This document shows positions 1 through 8,386 of a stretch of DNA of 64,000 bases, piece by piece (the stretch's first letter is position 1; every line of letters starts with the position of its first letter). Position numbers and translations under genes: made by a program. Below the pieces are notes generated by a model. That model saw only the letters and a program-made list of their open reading frames with translations. It was not told where the DNA came from and did no database searches. This stretch comes from CAVTUU01 sp045804965 (lineage in GTDB: Bacteria > Chloroflexota > Chloroflexia > Thermomicrobiales > UBA6265), in the NCBI GenBank assembly GCA_045804965.1, contig JBJMMD010000031.1:62001-126000 (forward strand), written 5' to 3'.

Positions 1-843
1 ATGTTCGCTGCCTGGTCCGCTCGTTCCGCCGAGGAAAAGTGTGCTCGCGAAAAGCGAAATCACGATCATCGAGATGTATTCGCCGAGAAAGTAGAACGAG
101 AATCGGAAGGCCGAGTATTCAGTGTGGAATCCTGAGACAAGTTCTGTTTCGGCTTCGGGCAGATCGAAGGGCGCACGATTCGTCTCTGCCACCGCCGCGA
201 TCATGAAGATCACGAACGCAAGCGGCTGCGATAGGATGTACCAGTTGCTCACCGAAAATGGGCCGATCTCAAGATTGTCCTGCTGAGCAAGCATGATGCC
301 CTGCAGGCTCAAGGTGCCTGCCAGCAAGAACACACCCACGAGCGACAAACCGAGGATGATCTCGTAGGAGACAACTTGCGCCGCAGAGCGCAATCCACCG
401 AGCAACGAATACCGATTCGCGGAGGCCCAAGCGCCGAGAATGATGCCGTACACGCCGACTGAACTGAAAGCGAGAACGAACAACGCGCCGACATTTAAGT
501 CGGTGATGAACAGGTGAATGTCGCGTCCGAAGAGATGGATGGTTCCCCCGAACGGGATCACCGCCACGGAGACGATCGAAGTGATAAAGATGATCAACGG
601 AGCGAAATAGAAAACCGGTTTGTCCGCGGCCCGCGGGATGAGGTCTTCCTTGCCGAGCAGTTTGATGCCGTCGGCAATCGGCTGGAGGATGCCCTTCGGA
701 CCGGTTCGAGTCGGGCCCATCCGATCTTGCATCGCCGCTAAGACCTTGCGTTCGAACAGGGTCATGTAAGCCATGCCGATGAGCAAGACGTTCATGATGA
801 TGAACGCCACTATGAAGGTGAGCCAGAGTGGCTGGTCACTCAT
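1..843 (-). CDS. nuoH: NADH-quinone oxidoreductase subunit H (partial, C-terminus beyond window)
   Basis: Membrane subunit of respiratory complex I that contacts the quinone site and couples quinone reduction to proton pumping. The visible 281 codons start at ATG 843 (MSDQPLWLTF) with a first hydrophobic helix. They then show the family hallmarks: FERKVLAAMQDRMGPTRTGP near residue 30, the GILQPIADGIKLLGKED loop, and AETNRAPFDLPEAETELVSG. The frame is open to base 1, so the C-terminal helices lie outside. It is the last visible gene of the nuoA-B-C-D-H order. No nuoE, F or G lies between D and H, as in complexes that lack the NADH-dehydrogenase module at this locus. Confidence 0.96.
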   Translation of the reverse strand, partial: MSDQPLWLTFIVAFIIMNVLLIGMAYMTLFERKVLAAMQDRMGPTRTGPKGILQPIADGIKLLGKEDLIPRAADKPVFYFAPLIIFITSIVSVAVIPFGGTIHLFGRDIHLFITDLNVGALFVLAFSSVGVYGIILGAWASANRYSLLGGLRSAAQVVSYEIILGLSLVGVFLLAGTLSLQGIMLAQQDNLEIGPFSVSNWYILSQPLAFVIFMIAAVAETNRAPFDLPEAETELVSGFHTEYSAFRFSFYFLGEYISMIVISLFASTLFLGGTSGPGSEH

Positions 844-955
844 GCGTCGGGTCGCTCCGTGGTCCTTCTCGCCCGGTTCTCCGCGCGATCGATCAAAAGT
901 TCCGCCGAGTGGAGATCGTGTCCGCGTACACGGCGTCCACCCTCGCCGCACACTT

Positions 956-979
956 CACGGTCGGCAATTGCCGACCGTG
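956..979. repeat. Perfect 24-bp palindrome between nuoD and nuoH
   Basis: The half-site cacggtcggcaa is followed immediately by its exact reverse complement. It sits in the 217-bp gap downstream of nuoD and about 110 bp upstream of the nuoH start. In RNA it would form a 10-bp stem with a 4-nt loop; as DNA it is a symmetric site. No T-run follows on either strand, so a simple intrinsic terminator is unlikely. An attenuator, a processing hairpin or a protein-binding site are all possible. I see no gene in 844-1060. Confidence 0.7.
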
Positions 980-1060
980 TCGCGTCTATGGTACCGCCAT
1001 TCCTCGAACTTGCGCGAGCAGCTCCAAAACTGTACGCGCTTCGCCTTGGCCGCCATCTCG

Positions 1061-2341
1061 TTATCGATCCACTGATCCAAGCACGATGTCGATCGTCCCG
1101 ATCAGCGCCACAACGTCCGCAAGCATCGACCCCTGCGCCATATGTGGAAGGATCGCCAAGTTCACAAAGTCCGGGGCGCGAATGCGGAATCGATACGCAA
1201 TCGGCGTTCCGTCGGACACGAAATAATAGCCGTTTTCGCCTTTAGGATGCTCGACTGCGGCATAGGCTTCGCCAACAGGTGGGCTAAATCCCTTGATCAC
1301 CCAGATGAAGTGCCGCTGCATGTCTTCAGCCGTCGTCATCGTCCCCTTGTGCGGCGGGATGACGTAAGCAGATTCATAAGCCATCAGGGGGCGATCGTCG
1401 TTTTCAACCGCGTCAAGCGCCTGCTTGATGATCCGTAACGCCTGCCGCATTTCTTCCATACGCACGAGATAGCGGTCGTAAACATCGCCGTGCTGTCCGA
1501 GCGGAACTTCGAAATCGAGCCGATCGTAGATGGAGTACGGCATCGCCTTCCGAATGTCGTAATTAATACCGGAACCGCGCAAACATGCGCCGGTCAGCGA
1601 ATATGAAATCGCTGCCTCTGGCGAGATCACGCCGACGCCTTTGGTGCGCGCCATCCAGATCGGATTGGCGCTCAAAAGATCGGCGTACTCCTGCTGCCGG
1701 TCAGGGAAAATCTTGAGAAAGTCGCGAATTAACCCGGGAAGCCCTGGAGGGATTGGGCGTGAAAAACCGCCGATCTCCATCATGTTAGTGGTCAAGCGCG
1801 CGCCGCAGAACGCTTCAAAAATATCGAGAATGATCTCTCGCTCGCGGAAGCAGTACAGCGACATCGACAGCGCGCCGATATCGAGCGCATGGGTGCCGAG
1901 CCAGATGAGATGGGACGCAATCCGGCTCAGCTCGGCCATGATCGTGCGCCAATATTCTGCGCGCTCGGGCGCTTCAACGCCGCACAGTTTTTCGATCGCC
2001 ATCACGCAGCCAAGGTTGTTCGAGGGCGCCGCCACGTAATCCGTGCGATCAGTCCATGGAATCACTTGGGCATAGCGATGCGATTCGCCAAGCTTTTCGA
2101 CCCCTCGATGGAGATAGCCGATCACGGGATCACAATCGGTGATAACTTCGCCGTCGAGCTTGAGAATCACCCGCAACACGCCATGCGTACTTGGGTGCTG
2201 CGGTCCCATATTGAGCGTGAGCAGTCGCTGTCCGCCTTCGAGCGCTTGCTCGTCGGTGATCGTCATCGTCCCGGTTGACGGCGCCTCTTCGCTTTCGTCC
2301 AGGCTCGATCCGGCATGGGCTTTATCGGTAATCACAGTCAT
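1061..2341 (-). CDS. nuoD: NADH-quinone oxidoreductase subunit D (49 kDa)
   Basis: Peripheral-arm subunit of complex I that forms the quinone pocket together with NuoB. The 426-residue protein carries GPQHPSTHGVLR at residues 46-57 and GYLHRGVEK at 75-83, and ends in a GSVDR tail resembling the usual GEVDR end. The reading frame is open well upstream, but ATG 2341 is chosen because it lies 7 bp after the nuoC stop and gives the expected N-terminus. The first 35 residues are an acidic extension beyond the conserved core. It is cotranscribed with nuoA-B-C. Confidence 0.96.
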   Translation of the reverse strand: MTVITDKAHAGSSLDESEEAPSTGTMTITDEQALEGGQRLLTLNMGPQHPSTHGVLRVILKLDGEVITDCDPVIGYLHRGVEKLGESHRYAQVIPWTDRTDYVAAPSNNLGCVMAIEKLCGVEAPERAEYWRTIMAELSRIASHLIWLGTHALDIGALSMSLYCFREREIILDIFEAFCGARLTTNMMEIGGFSRPIPPGLPGLIRDFLKIFPDRQQEYADLLSANPIWMARTKGVGVISPEAAISYSLTGACLRGSGINYDIRKAMPYSIYDRLDFEVPLGQHGDVYDRYLVRMEEMRQALRIIKQALDAVENDDRPLMAYESAYVIPPHKGTMTTAEDMQRHFIWVIKGFSPPVGEAYAAVEHPKGENGYYFVSDGTPIAYRFRIRAPDFVNLAILPHMAQGSMLADVVALIGTIDIVLGSVDR

Positions 2342-2348
2342 GGTGGGT

Positions 2349-2981
2349 CTAAACCCCTCTTCCGGTCCAGCGGGTGCGCACGCGCCCGACAGTCCGTTCA
2401 GTGTTGTACACGGGGAATTCGCGCCAGCCGCGAAGCGGATAATCCTTCCGCAATGGGAACCCTTCGTCCCAATCATCGGCAAGCAACATTCGTTTCAGGT
2501 TGGGATGGCCATCGAAGATGATCCCAAACATGTCGTAGGCCTCTCGTTCCAGCCAATTTGCGCCGTTCCAGAGGGGAACTAGGGAAGGCATGGGTTCACC
2601 GTCATTGCAACCAGCCTTGATCCGCAGGCGCACCCGGTTCTTCACCGAATACAGCAAGGCGACGACATCGAAACGCGGTTCCGAGCGCAAGCGGAGCATG
2701 TCAACCGCGGTCAGATCGGTGAGGAAGTTGAAGTTCAGCTTTTCGTGATCTCGGAGGAATGCGCACACTTCGCGGAGAAGCTCGCGCCGGACATGAACCG
2801 TTGTCTCATCGCGAAACCGCACCAGGTCCACAATCGCGTCGGGCATGCTCGCGCGCAGTTCCCGCACCGCGGGATGTCGCTCAAGATCAGGGTCAACATA
2901 CGCCTCGCGGCTCCACGGGTCGACCGTGAGCAGCGACGATGGCTCCTCACTCGTTGATTCGGGGGCGGTTCCTTCGCTCAC
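2349..2981 (-). CDS. nuoC: NADH-quinone oxidoreductase subunit C (30 kDa)
   Basis: Peripheral-arm subunit of complex I. The family signature EREAYDMFGIIFDGHPNLKR lies at residues 145-164 and is followed by RMLLADDWDEGFPLRKDYPLRG. The 210-residue length is normal for a stand-alone NuoC, so it is not fused to NuoD as in E. coli. The first ~30 residues are acidic and poorly conserved. It starts 45 bp after nuoB and is followed 7 bp later by nuoD. Confidence 0.95.
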   Translation of the reverse strand: MSEGTAPESTSEEPSSLLTVDPWSREAYVDPDLERHPAVRELRASMPDAIVDLVRFRDETTVHVRRELLREVCAFLRDHEKLNFNFLTDLTAVDMLRLRSEPRFDVVALLYSVKNRVRLRIKAGCNDGEPMPSLVPLWNGANWLEREAYDMFGIIFDGHPNLKRMLLADDWDEGFPLRKDYPLRGWREFPVYNTERTVGRVRTRWTGRGV

Positions 2982-3026
2982 CTATGATCGCTCCTCAGAC
3001 ATCCCCGTCCCTAGCAGTTGAGACGA

Positions 3027-3578
3027 TTAGGCGTGCACCGCTTCCATCGCGGATCGGCGCTCGGCGATCCGCTGTGATTCGGCGGCCGCGATGCCTTGCT
3101 TTTTCGCCATCGTCTCGTATTTGATTACCTTGTTTTGTAGTTCGAGGATGCCATAATACAGCGCCTCCGGCGTCGGTGGGCAACCGGGAACGTAGATATC
3201 GACCGGCACGACCTGGTCGACGCCTTGCACAACAGCATAGGTGTCGAATGGGCCCCCGACATTGGCGCAGCTCCCCATCGAAACGACCCATTTCGGCTCC
3301 GGCATTTGATCGTACAGGGTGCGCACTACCGGCGCCATCTTCTTTGTCACCGTGCCGGCGACGATCATGAGATCAGCCTGGCGCGGAGAGGCGCGATAGA
3401 GCATGCCGAATCGTTCTGCCAAATCGAACCGGCTCATCGAGGCCGAAATCATCTCAATCGCGCAACAAGCGAGACCAAACTGGAGCCACCAAAGCGACGA
3501 ACGCCGGGCCCAGTTGAAGACGAAGTCAAGCGAGGTGACAAAGATATTCTTATCGAAGCGGTCATCGATCAGACCCAT
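3027..3578 (-). CDS. nuoB: NADH-quinone oxidoreductase subunit B (PSST)
   Basis: Carries iron-sulfur cluster N2, the last electron carrier before quinone. The four ligands are visible: the tandem pair Cys38-Cys39 in FGLACCAIEM, Cys104 in GSCAN and Cys133 in PGCPPTPEAL. The 183-residue protein has an ordinary core and a charged C-terminal tail of about 30 residues. Its start overlaps the end of nuoA by 10 bp, which implies translational coupling. Confidence 0.97.
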   Translation of the reverse strand: MGLIDDRFDKNIFVTSLDFVFNWARRSSLWWLQFGLACCAIEMISASMSRFDLAERFGMLYRASPRQADLMIVAGTVTKKMAPVVRTLYDQMPEPKWVVSMGSCANVGGPFDTYAVVQGVDQVVPVDIYVPGCPPTPEALYYGILELQNKVIKYETMAKKQGIAAAESQRIAERRSAMEAVHA

Positions 3579-3967
3579 TCCAGAGCCCCCTTCTTCCAGG
3601 CATAGATGTAGCCTAGAAACAGCAACCCGATGAATGAAACCATTTCAACGAAACCATAGGTTCCGAGATCGTCGAAGATAATCGCCCAAGGAAAGATGAA
3701 GATGGCCTCGATATCGAAAATCACGAATAACATAGCGACAACGTAGAAGCGGGGTGTATAGCTTGGCTTCACAGGGGAGACGTCCGGGACGCCGCTTTCA
3801 TAGGGATCGGACTTGACTTTACTCGGCTTAGATGGGGCTACGACCCAGTTGAGAATGAGGAGCGCCATGCCCATCGCGAACGCGGATATCATCATTAGGC
3901 CAATGACGATCCAGTTCTCACCGAAGACCTGCACTGTTGCGCCGCTTCCTTTCGATCCCAGCAGCAC
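3569..3967 (-). CDS. nuoA: NADH-quinone oxidoreductase subunit A
   Basis: Small three-helix membrane subunit of complex I. Hydrophobic segments lie at about 18-40, 73-93 and 100-122, and the conserved ...SDPYESGVP... loop plus FDIEAIFIFPWA identify the family. The start is uncertain. GTG 3967 has no clear ribosome site. GTG 3934 (giving MQVFGENWIV) follows AAAGGAAG by about ten bases and may be the true start. First gene of the operon; it overlaps nuoB by 10 bp. Confidence 0.94.
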   Translation of the reverse strand: MLLGSKGSGATVQVFGENWIVIGLMMISAFAMGMALLILNWVVAPSKPSKVKSDPYESGVPDVSPVKPSYTPRFYVVAMLFVIFDIEAIFIFPWAIIFDDLGTYGFVEMVSFIGLLFLGYIYAWKKGALEWV

Positions 3968-4028
3968 GACGGCACTTACGGGATGATGGTGATATCAATT
4001 CGGCGCCTGTTGCGGGCCGATTCACACT

Positions 4029-4052
4029 CCGGTCAAGGTCTGGTATGACCGG
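4029..4052. promoter_or_regulatory. Inverted repeat in the nuoA/pcm divergent intergenic region
   Basis: Two perfect 7-bp arms, ccggtca and tgaccgg, are separated by 10 bp in the 232-bp region between divergent nuoA and pcm. The centre-to-centre spacing (17 bp, close to two helical turns) and the position, about 60-85 bp upstream of nuoA, suit a dimeric regulator site. Nearby sequence has TATAGTAT at 4066-4074, but no convincing paired -35 box. The regulatory function is inferred. Confidence 0.4.
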
Positions 4053-4199
4053 TTGAAAGCATCGTGTATAGTATCACAATCGCCCTCGCACGAAGCCCAA
4101 GTTGTGCCTCAATGCATGTCTGTCAGTGCACTGGCACGCCCCCTGCTTAACTCCATTATTCATTCAAATTCGTGAACAGCATCTGAGAGACTGAAGCCT

Positions 4200-4886
4200 A
4201 TGCCCGACAAATCAGGCACTCGCGCCGACAAGATTCGAGCCCTGCTTGAAGACCTCTTCACCCAAGGAATCAGTGACGAGCGAATCCTTCGCGCGATCGC
4301 GATGGTTCCTCGCGAACGCTTTGTGCCAGAAAGCCTCTTGCAAGACGCATGGTCAAACGTGGCGCTTCCAATCGGCGCCGGACAGACGATCTCTCAGCCA
4401 TACATCGTGGCATTGATGACGCAAGCGCTTGCGTTGTCTGGAAACGAACGCGTGCTCGAGGTCGGCACTGGCTCGGGCTATCAAGCCGCCGTACTCGCCG
4501 AACTTGCCGCGAAGGTCATTTCAATTGAGCGCCAGCCGATTTTGGCCGCGAATGCCGAAAAGTTGCTTCGCGATTTGGAATACAACAATATCGAAATCCA
4601 TATCGCCGACGGCTCCGCGGGATGGCCCGCCGCCGCGCCGTATGACCGAATCATCGTCACCGCCGCCGCCCCGCGCCTCCCGCTTGCGCTTCGCGACCAG
4701 CTCTCTCCAGAGAGCGGTCGCCTCGTCGTTCCCGTCGGCAGCGCAAGCGAACAAGCGCTTGTTGCGATCGAACGCAACGACGACCGGTTCACGCCGACGC
4801 AATTGGGTCCGGTGCGGTTCGTGCCGCTCATCGGCCGGGCCGGTTTCGCCCCCAAGGGATCAGAAAATGGGTTCCATTACGAATAG
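4200..4886 (+). CDS. pcm: Protein-L-isoaspartate O-methyltransferase
   Basis: Uses SAM to methylate isoaspartyl residues in aged proteins, starting their repair in the cytosol. The 228-residue protein has the family-specific GQTISQPYIVALM (61-73) and the Rossmann SAM-binding motif I VLEVGTGSGYQAAVL (85-99). Motifs II and III follow around YDRIIVTAAAP and GRLVVPVG. Full length. It is transcribed away from nuo and the ribosome site before ATG 4200 is weak. 131 bp separate it from the next gene, so it may be monocistronic. Confidence 0.95.
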   Translation: MPDKSGTRADKIRALLEDLFTQGISDERILRAIAMVPRERFVPESLLQDAWSNVALPIGAGQTISQPYIVALMTQALALSGNERVLEVGTGSGYQAAVLAELAAKVISIERQPILAANAEKLLRDLEYNNIEIHIADGSAGWPAAAPYDRIIVTAAAPRLPLALRDQLSPESGRLVVPVGSASEQALVAIERNDDRFTPTQLGPVRFVPLIGRAGFAPKGSENGFHYE

Positions 4887-5017
4887 CCTTTGATTTGCAT
4901 CACGTCGTCGAATCGGCAAAGCTTCTACTACCTTTACCCGCTGACTGACCGAATCATGAGCGACGACATTGCCTTGCCGGCCTCTTTGAGGCTAAACCCA
5001 ACTGAGGAGAACGCCCA

Positions 5018-7126
5018 GTGCTCGATGACGAGCTAACATTGAAGTTCGATGAGCTCTTCCTTGTCGGCCAGTCGTTTACAGACGCCACACATGAATCGGG
5101 GGCGGGGCTTTACCTCCGCGACACCCGCCATCTCAGTCAATTGCGCATCACGATCAACGGCCAGCCGCTCGATCGCCTCGCCTTGCAACCAACTTCGTCA
5201 TCCTCGGCCATCATCATCAGCGCCAACGCTGGTGAGTCTCGCCACGGCGAAGAAGGATTTCCCGCGCGCACGGTCGGAGTCGAGCAGCACATCGAACTCA
5301 TCTCCGATCTTCATAACCGCATCGCCGTCCAGAGCTACAACGAAGGTGTGCGCAAGGCGACGATCGCGTTAGAAGCTGCAGCAGATTTCCGCGATTTGTT
5401 TGATATTCGCGGCTTTGCTGCCTGGGAACGGGGCGCTTCGCTTCCGGTCGACGTCAACGACTACGAGTTCACTCTTGGCTACAAGGGGGTGGACGGATTG
5501 GTAGCGAAAACGCAGCTCTGTTTCGACCGGGTGCCGAACATTGAAGTTGGCACGTCCATGCGCGGTTACCCGGTTGTCCGCGCCAGTTTTGAAGCTGATT
5601 TTGTCGACGAATCTCCTTGGTTCCTCGCCATGCGGATTTCTCCCCAGCCGGTCGAGTCAACTCAACCTGTCGTATGGGCGCGTCCACCAAGTCGAGAGCC
5701 GCGTCCTAAACCGTGGATCGAAACCGACAACGTCGCCTTCAACCACGTCATCCACCAATCCATCTCCGATCTCGATATGTTGCAAACGACCTTTCCTGAA
5801 GGGTCAGTGCCCGCCGCAGGCATCCCATGGTACGTCGCCCCATTCGGTCGGGATGCGTTGATCACCTGTCTGCAAACGATTCACCTCTACCCTGAGCGCG
5901 CAATCGAGACGCTGCGACTCCTCGCCGCCTACCAGGGCACGAAAGTCGACGACCGGCGCGAGGAGCAGCCCGGCAAAATCTTGCATGAACGACGTTATGG
6001 CGAATTGGCACGCACCAATGCGATTCCCCACTCGCCCTACTACGGTACGATCGACGCCACGCCCCTGTTTGTCATGCTCTTTGTCGAGCTCGTGAAATGG
6101 ACGGGCGACGGCGACATCTACCGTTGGTTCATCCCCCACGTCCGCCGCGCTATTGAGTGGATCGAAAAATATGGCGACCGCGACGGCGACGGATTCATCG
6201 AGTACTGCTCTTTCTCCCATGGTCTCGGCGATCTCACGCATCAAGGTTGGAAAGATAGTTGGGACTCGCTTCACCATCGCGATGGACGTCCTGCCACCGG
6301 CAACATTGCCCTAGTGGAGGTCCAGGGCTACATCTATTCCGCATTGGTTGGTGTGGCTGATCTTCTTGAGACGTATGACGACTCGTCCTGGGCCGAACAT
6401 CTTCGACTTCGCGCCGAGTCACTCCGTGCGCGCGTTGAAGATGCCTTTTGGCAGGACGAGATCGATTTCTACGCTCAGGGACTCGACGGCGACAAATCGC
6501 CCGTCTGCGCGGTTTCCTCGAATCCTGGCCACCTACTCTATTGCGGGCTGCCCACCGAAGATCGCGCTGACCGAATCGCGCAGCGCCTGAGTCGAGCCGA
6601 CATGGACTCCGGTTGGGGTATTCGCACATTGAGTTCTGACGCCGTCACTTACAATCCGATGAGCTACCATAACGGTTCGGTTTGGCCACACGACAACTCG
6701 TTGGTCGCTGCTGGTTTTTACCGCTATGGATTCATCGACGCTGGCCACCACATCGCCTCGGATCTCTTCAGTGCTGCCGAATCCCAACTCCACAGCCGGC
6801 TGCCGGAACTCTATTGCGGTTTCTCCCGTGGCAAGTCGCTCGATGCGCCGGTCAGCTATCCGGTGACGTGTAGCCCTCAGGCTTGGGCGGCGGGCTCGAT
6901 GCCGCTGCTGCTTCGCTGCTTCCTCGGACTGGAACCGGCAGGAGAAAGTGGTAATCTCAGGATCGACCCTGCCTTCCCCTCGTGGTTAAACGAAGTCACC
7001 ATCTGTCACTTGCCGTACCGTCAGCAGGAGGTGAACCTGACGGTTCGCCGTAGCGGAACGGGCTATGACTGTGAAGCAGACTACTCAATTTCACGAAAAT
7101 GTACGGCGGCAATGACCGAGGAGTGA
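5018..7126 (+). CDS. Glycogen debranching / amylo-alpha-1,6-glucosidase family protein
   Basis: Cytosolic enzyme expected to act on glycogen-type alpha-glucan. The 702-residue protein combines an N-terminal beta-rich GDE_N_bis-like domain (about 1-230) with an (alpha/alpha)6 glucosidase domain. That domain contains WYVAPFGRDALITCLQT (about 270-287), HQGWKDSWDSL near 410 and NPMSYHNGSVWPHDNSL near 550, all typical of the amylo-alpha-1,6-glucosidase family. The start is GTG 5018, supported by GAGGAG 8 bp upstream. The next gene follows 4 bp later. The treY/treZ genes in this window use the same glucan pool. The exact bond specificity cannot be read from the sequence. Confidence 0.88.
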   Translation: MLDDELTLKFDELFLVGQSFTDATHESGAGLYLRDTRHLSQLRITINGQPLDRLALQPTSSSSAIIISANAGESRHGEEGFPARTVGVEQHIELISDLHNRIAVQSYNEGVRKATIALEAAADFRDLFDIRGFAAWERGASLPVDVNDYEFTLGYKGVDGLVAKTQLCFDRVPNIEVGTSMRGYPVVRASFEADFVDESPWFLAMRISPQPVESTQPVVWARPPSREPRPKPWIETDNVAFNHVIHQSISDLDMLQTTFPEGSVPAAGIPWYVAPFGRDALITCLQTIHLYPERAIETLRLLAAYQGTKVDDRREEQPGKILHERRYGELARTNAIPHSPYYGTIDATPLFVMLFVELVKWTGDGDIYRWFIPHVRRAIEWIEKYGDRDGDGFIEYCSFSHGLGDLTHQGWKDSWDSLHHRDGRPATGNIALVEVQGYIYSALVGVADLLETYDDSSWAEHLRLRAESLRARVEDAFWQDEIDFYAQGLDGDKSPVCAVSSNPGHLLYCGLPTEDRADRIAQRLSRADMDSGWGIRTLSSDAVTYNPMSYHNGSVWPHDNSLVAAGFYRYGFIDAGHHIASDLFSAAESQLHSRLPELYCGFSRGKSLDAPVSYPVTCSPQAWAAGSMPLLLRCFLGLEPAGESGNLRIDPAFPSWLNEVTICHLPYRQQEVNLTVRRSGTGYDCEADYSISRKCTAAMTEE

Positions 7127-7130
7127 CAGG

Positions 7131-7640
7131 ATGAGTGAAGTGCAAGTGATTGAACAAGAAACCGCCGTCCACCCCGACACGCAGATCGGTCATGTTCATT
7201 TGAAGGTCTCGAATCTCAACCGCTCGATTGCCTTTTATCGCGATGCGCTCGGCTTCGAAGTTCAGCAGCGCTACGGAAATCAGGCCGCGTTTCTCTCGGC
7301 CGGAGGATATCACCACCATATTGGACTAAATACATGGGAGAGCGAAGGCGGCGCGCGCCCCGCCTTCGGAACGACCGGACTCTATCATTTCGCGATCCTC
7401 TACCCTAATCGTCTCGAGCTCGCGCGTGCCCTCAAGCGCCTGATCGATCATCGCGTCCGCATCGGTGGTGCGTCCGACCATGGTGTCAGCGAGGCGATCT
7501 ATTTCGATGACCCGGATGGCAATGGCATCGAAATCTATCGCGACCGCCCTCGTGAAGAATGGCCAATGCAGGACGGCGAAATCCAAATAACCCTTGACCC
7601 GCTGGACCTCGAAGACCTCCTCACTGAGCTTGATCGGTAA
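7131..7640 (+). CDS. VOC-superfamily (glyoxalase / extradiol dioxygenase-like) protein
   Basis: 169 residues made of two beta-alpha-beta-beta-beta modules of the vicinal-oxygen-chelate fold. Candidate metal ligands are His in IGHVHLKV (near 22-25), His in GLYHFAI and Glu in GNGIEIYRDRP near 140. The second motif FDDPDGNGIEIY is characteristic. It resembles the N-terminal half of CatE-like dioxygenases, but is a single unit, so the substrate is unknown. It starts 4 bp after the debranching-enzyme stop, indicating an operon. Confidence 0.88.
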   Translation: MSEVQVIEQETAVHPDTQIGHVHLKVSNLNRSIAFYRDALGFEVQQRYGNQAAFLSAGGYHHHIGLNTWESEGGARPAFGTTGLYHFAILYPNRLELARALKRLIDHRVRIGGASDHGVSEAIYFDDPDGNGIEIYRDRPREEWPMQDGEIQITLDPLDLEDLLTELDR

Positions 7641-7899
7641 ATTCAAGGTGCGCGCCCAAGCTCTCGGACGAAGCATGATTCGCACCGCTTTCTTCGTTGG
7701 GCGCTCAAGGCTGTCGGCCCGAAACTTCGTTGAGCCAGGTTGGCAACATTCGACTGCCCTTGTGATCTCGCAGGGATGCGGTTGTCTTCAATTGCTTCTA
7801 GCGATCGCACCGCAGCAGTAAGTTCGCGCAATCACGCGGGCCTCAAACTGAAGTCCGGGAACAAATTCTCTTGAAACGCTGGCTATCCGGTCCAGAGAC

Positions 7900-8160
7900 T
7901 CAGAATTGGCGGATGAGTTCGAGATCGGCTTTGCTCAATTTATTCGTGCGTCCGAGCCAAAGATCGACTCCCGCCTCTTCGAGCGCATCTCGGAAGCGAA
8001 GGACGAGCGCCATTTCTCGCTCGTTCAATTCGTAGCCATACTGTTCGAGGGCCTTGGAGAGATCGTGCCGGGCAACATCGCGAAACCCAGGGTCACTCAT
8101 TGCTTGCTCGGCTAGTCGCCGGAGCACGTCCATTCGAATTTCACTCGTGGTGTCCATCAT
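7900..8160 (-). CDS. Small NHLP/Os1348-like protein (nitrile-hydratase-leader-related)
   Basis: 86 residues if started at ATG 8160; the frame is open upstream, but the conserved part begins here. The segment DVLRRLAEQAMSDPGFRD, followed by a spacer, ALEQYGYELNEREMALVL and a charged tail, matches the layout of the nitrile-hydratase-alpha-like leader fold. That layout is a helix with DPxFR, a loop, then GYxLTxEE plus a helix, as in Os1348-type proteins and NHLP RiPP precursors. No Gly-Gly cleavage site and no Cys/Ser/Thr-rich core follow. It may be a stand-alone family member rather than a peptide precursor. No modification enzymes are adjacent. Function unknown. Confidence 0.6.
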   Translation of the reverse strand: MMDTTSEIRMDVLRRLAEQAMSDPGFRDVARHDLSKALEQYGYELNEREMALVLRFRDALEEAGVDLWLGRTNKLSKADLELIRQF

Positions 8161-8386
8161 TTGTCCCAAGAGCCTGCTCGACTCCAACATTGTCAAGCAC
8201 AATACGCCTTCCAACGTTCCCCCCGCCATGCTTGACGGCGACCCCGACCCCTTACCCGTCTCCCGCGAACAAAATTGTACACCCCCAATCCGAGGCCAAT
8301 CGAACGGCGCATGGTAGTCTCGTCCTACATTGAACGCCGCTTGCTGAAAACTTTCGTCTCCCTGCCCATCGAGAGGCACGATCCAG

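Noticed and set aside
3990..4080. Sigma-70 promoter for nuoA or pcm from TATAGTAT
   Set aside because: No -35 box at 16-18 bp in either direction. The region is reported only for its inverted repeat.
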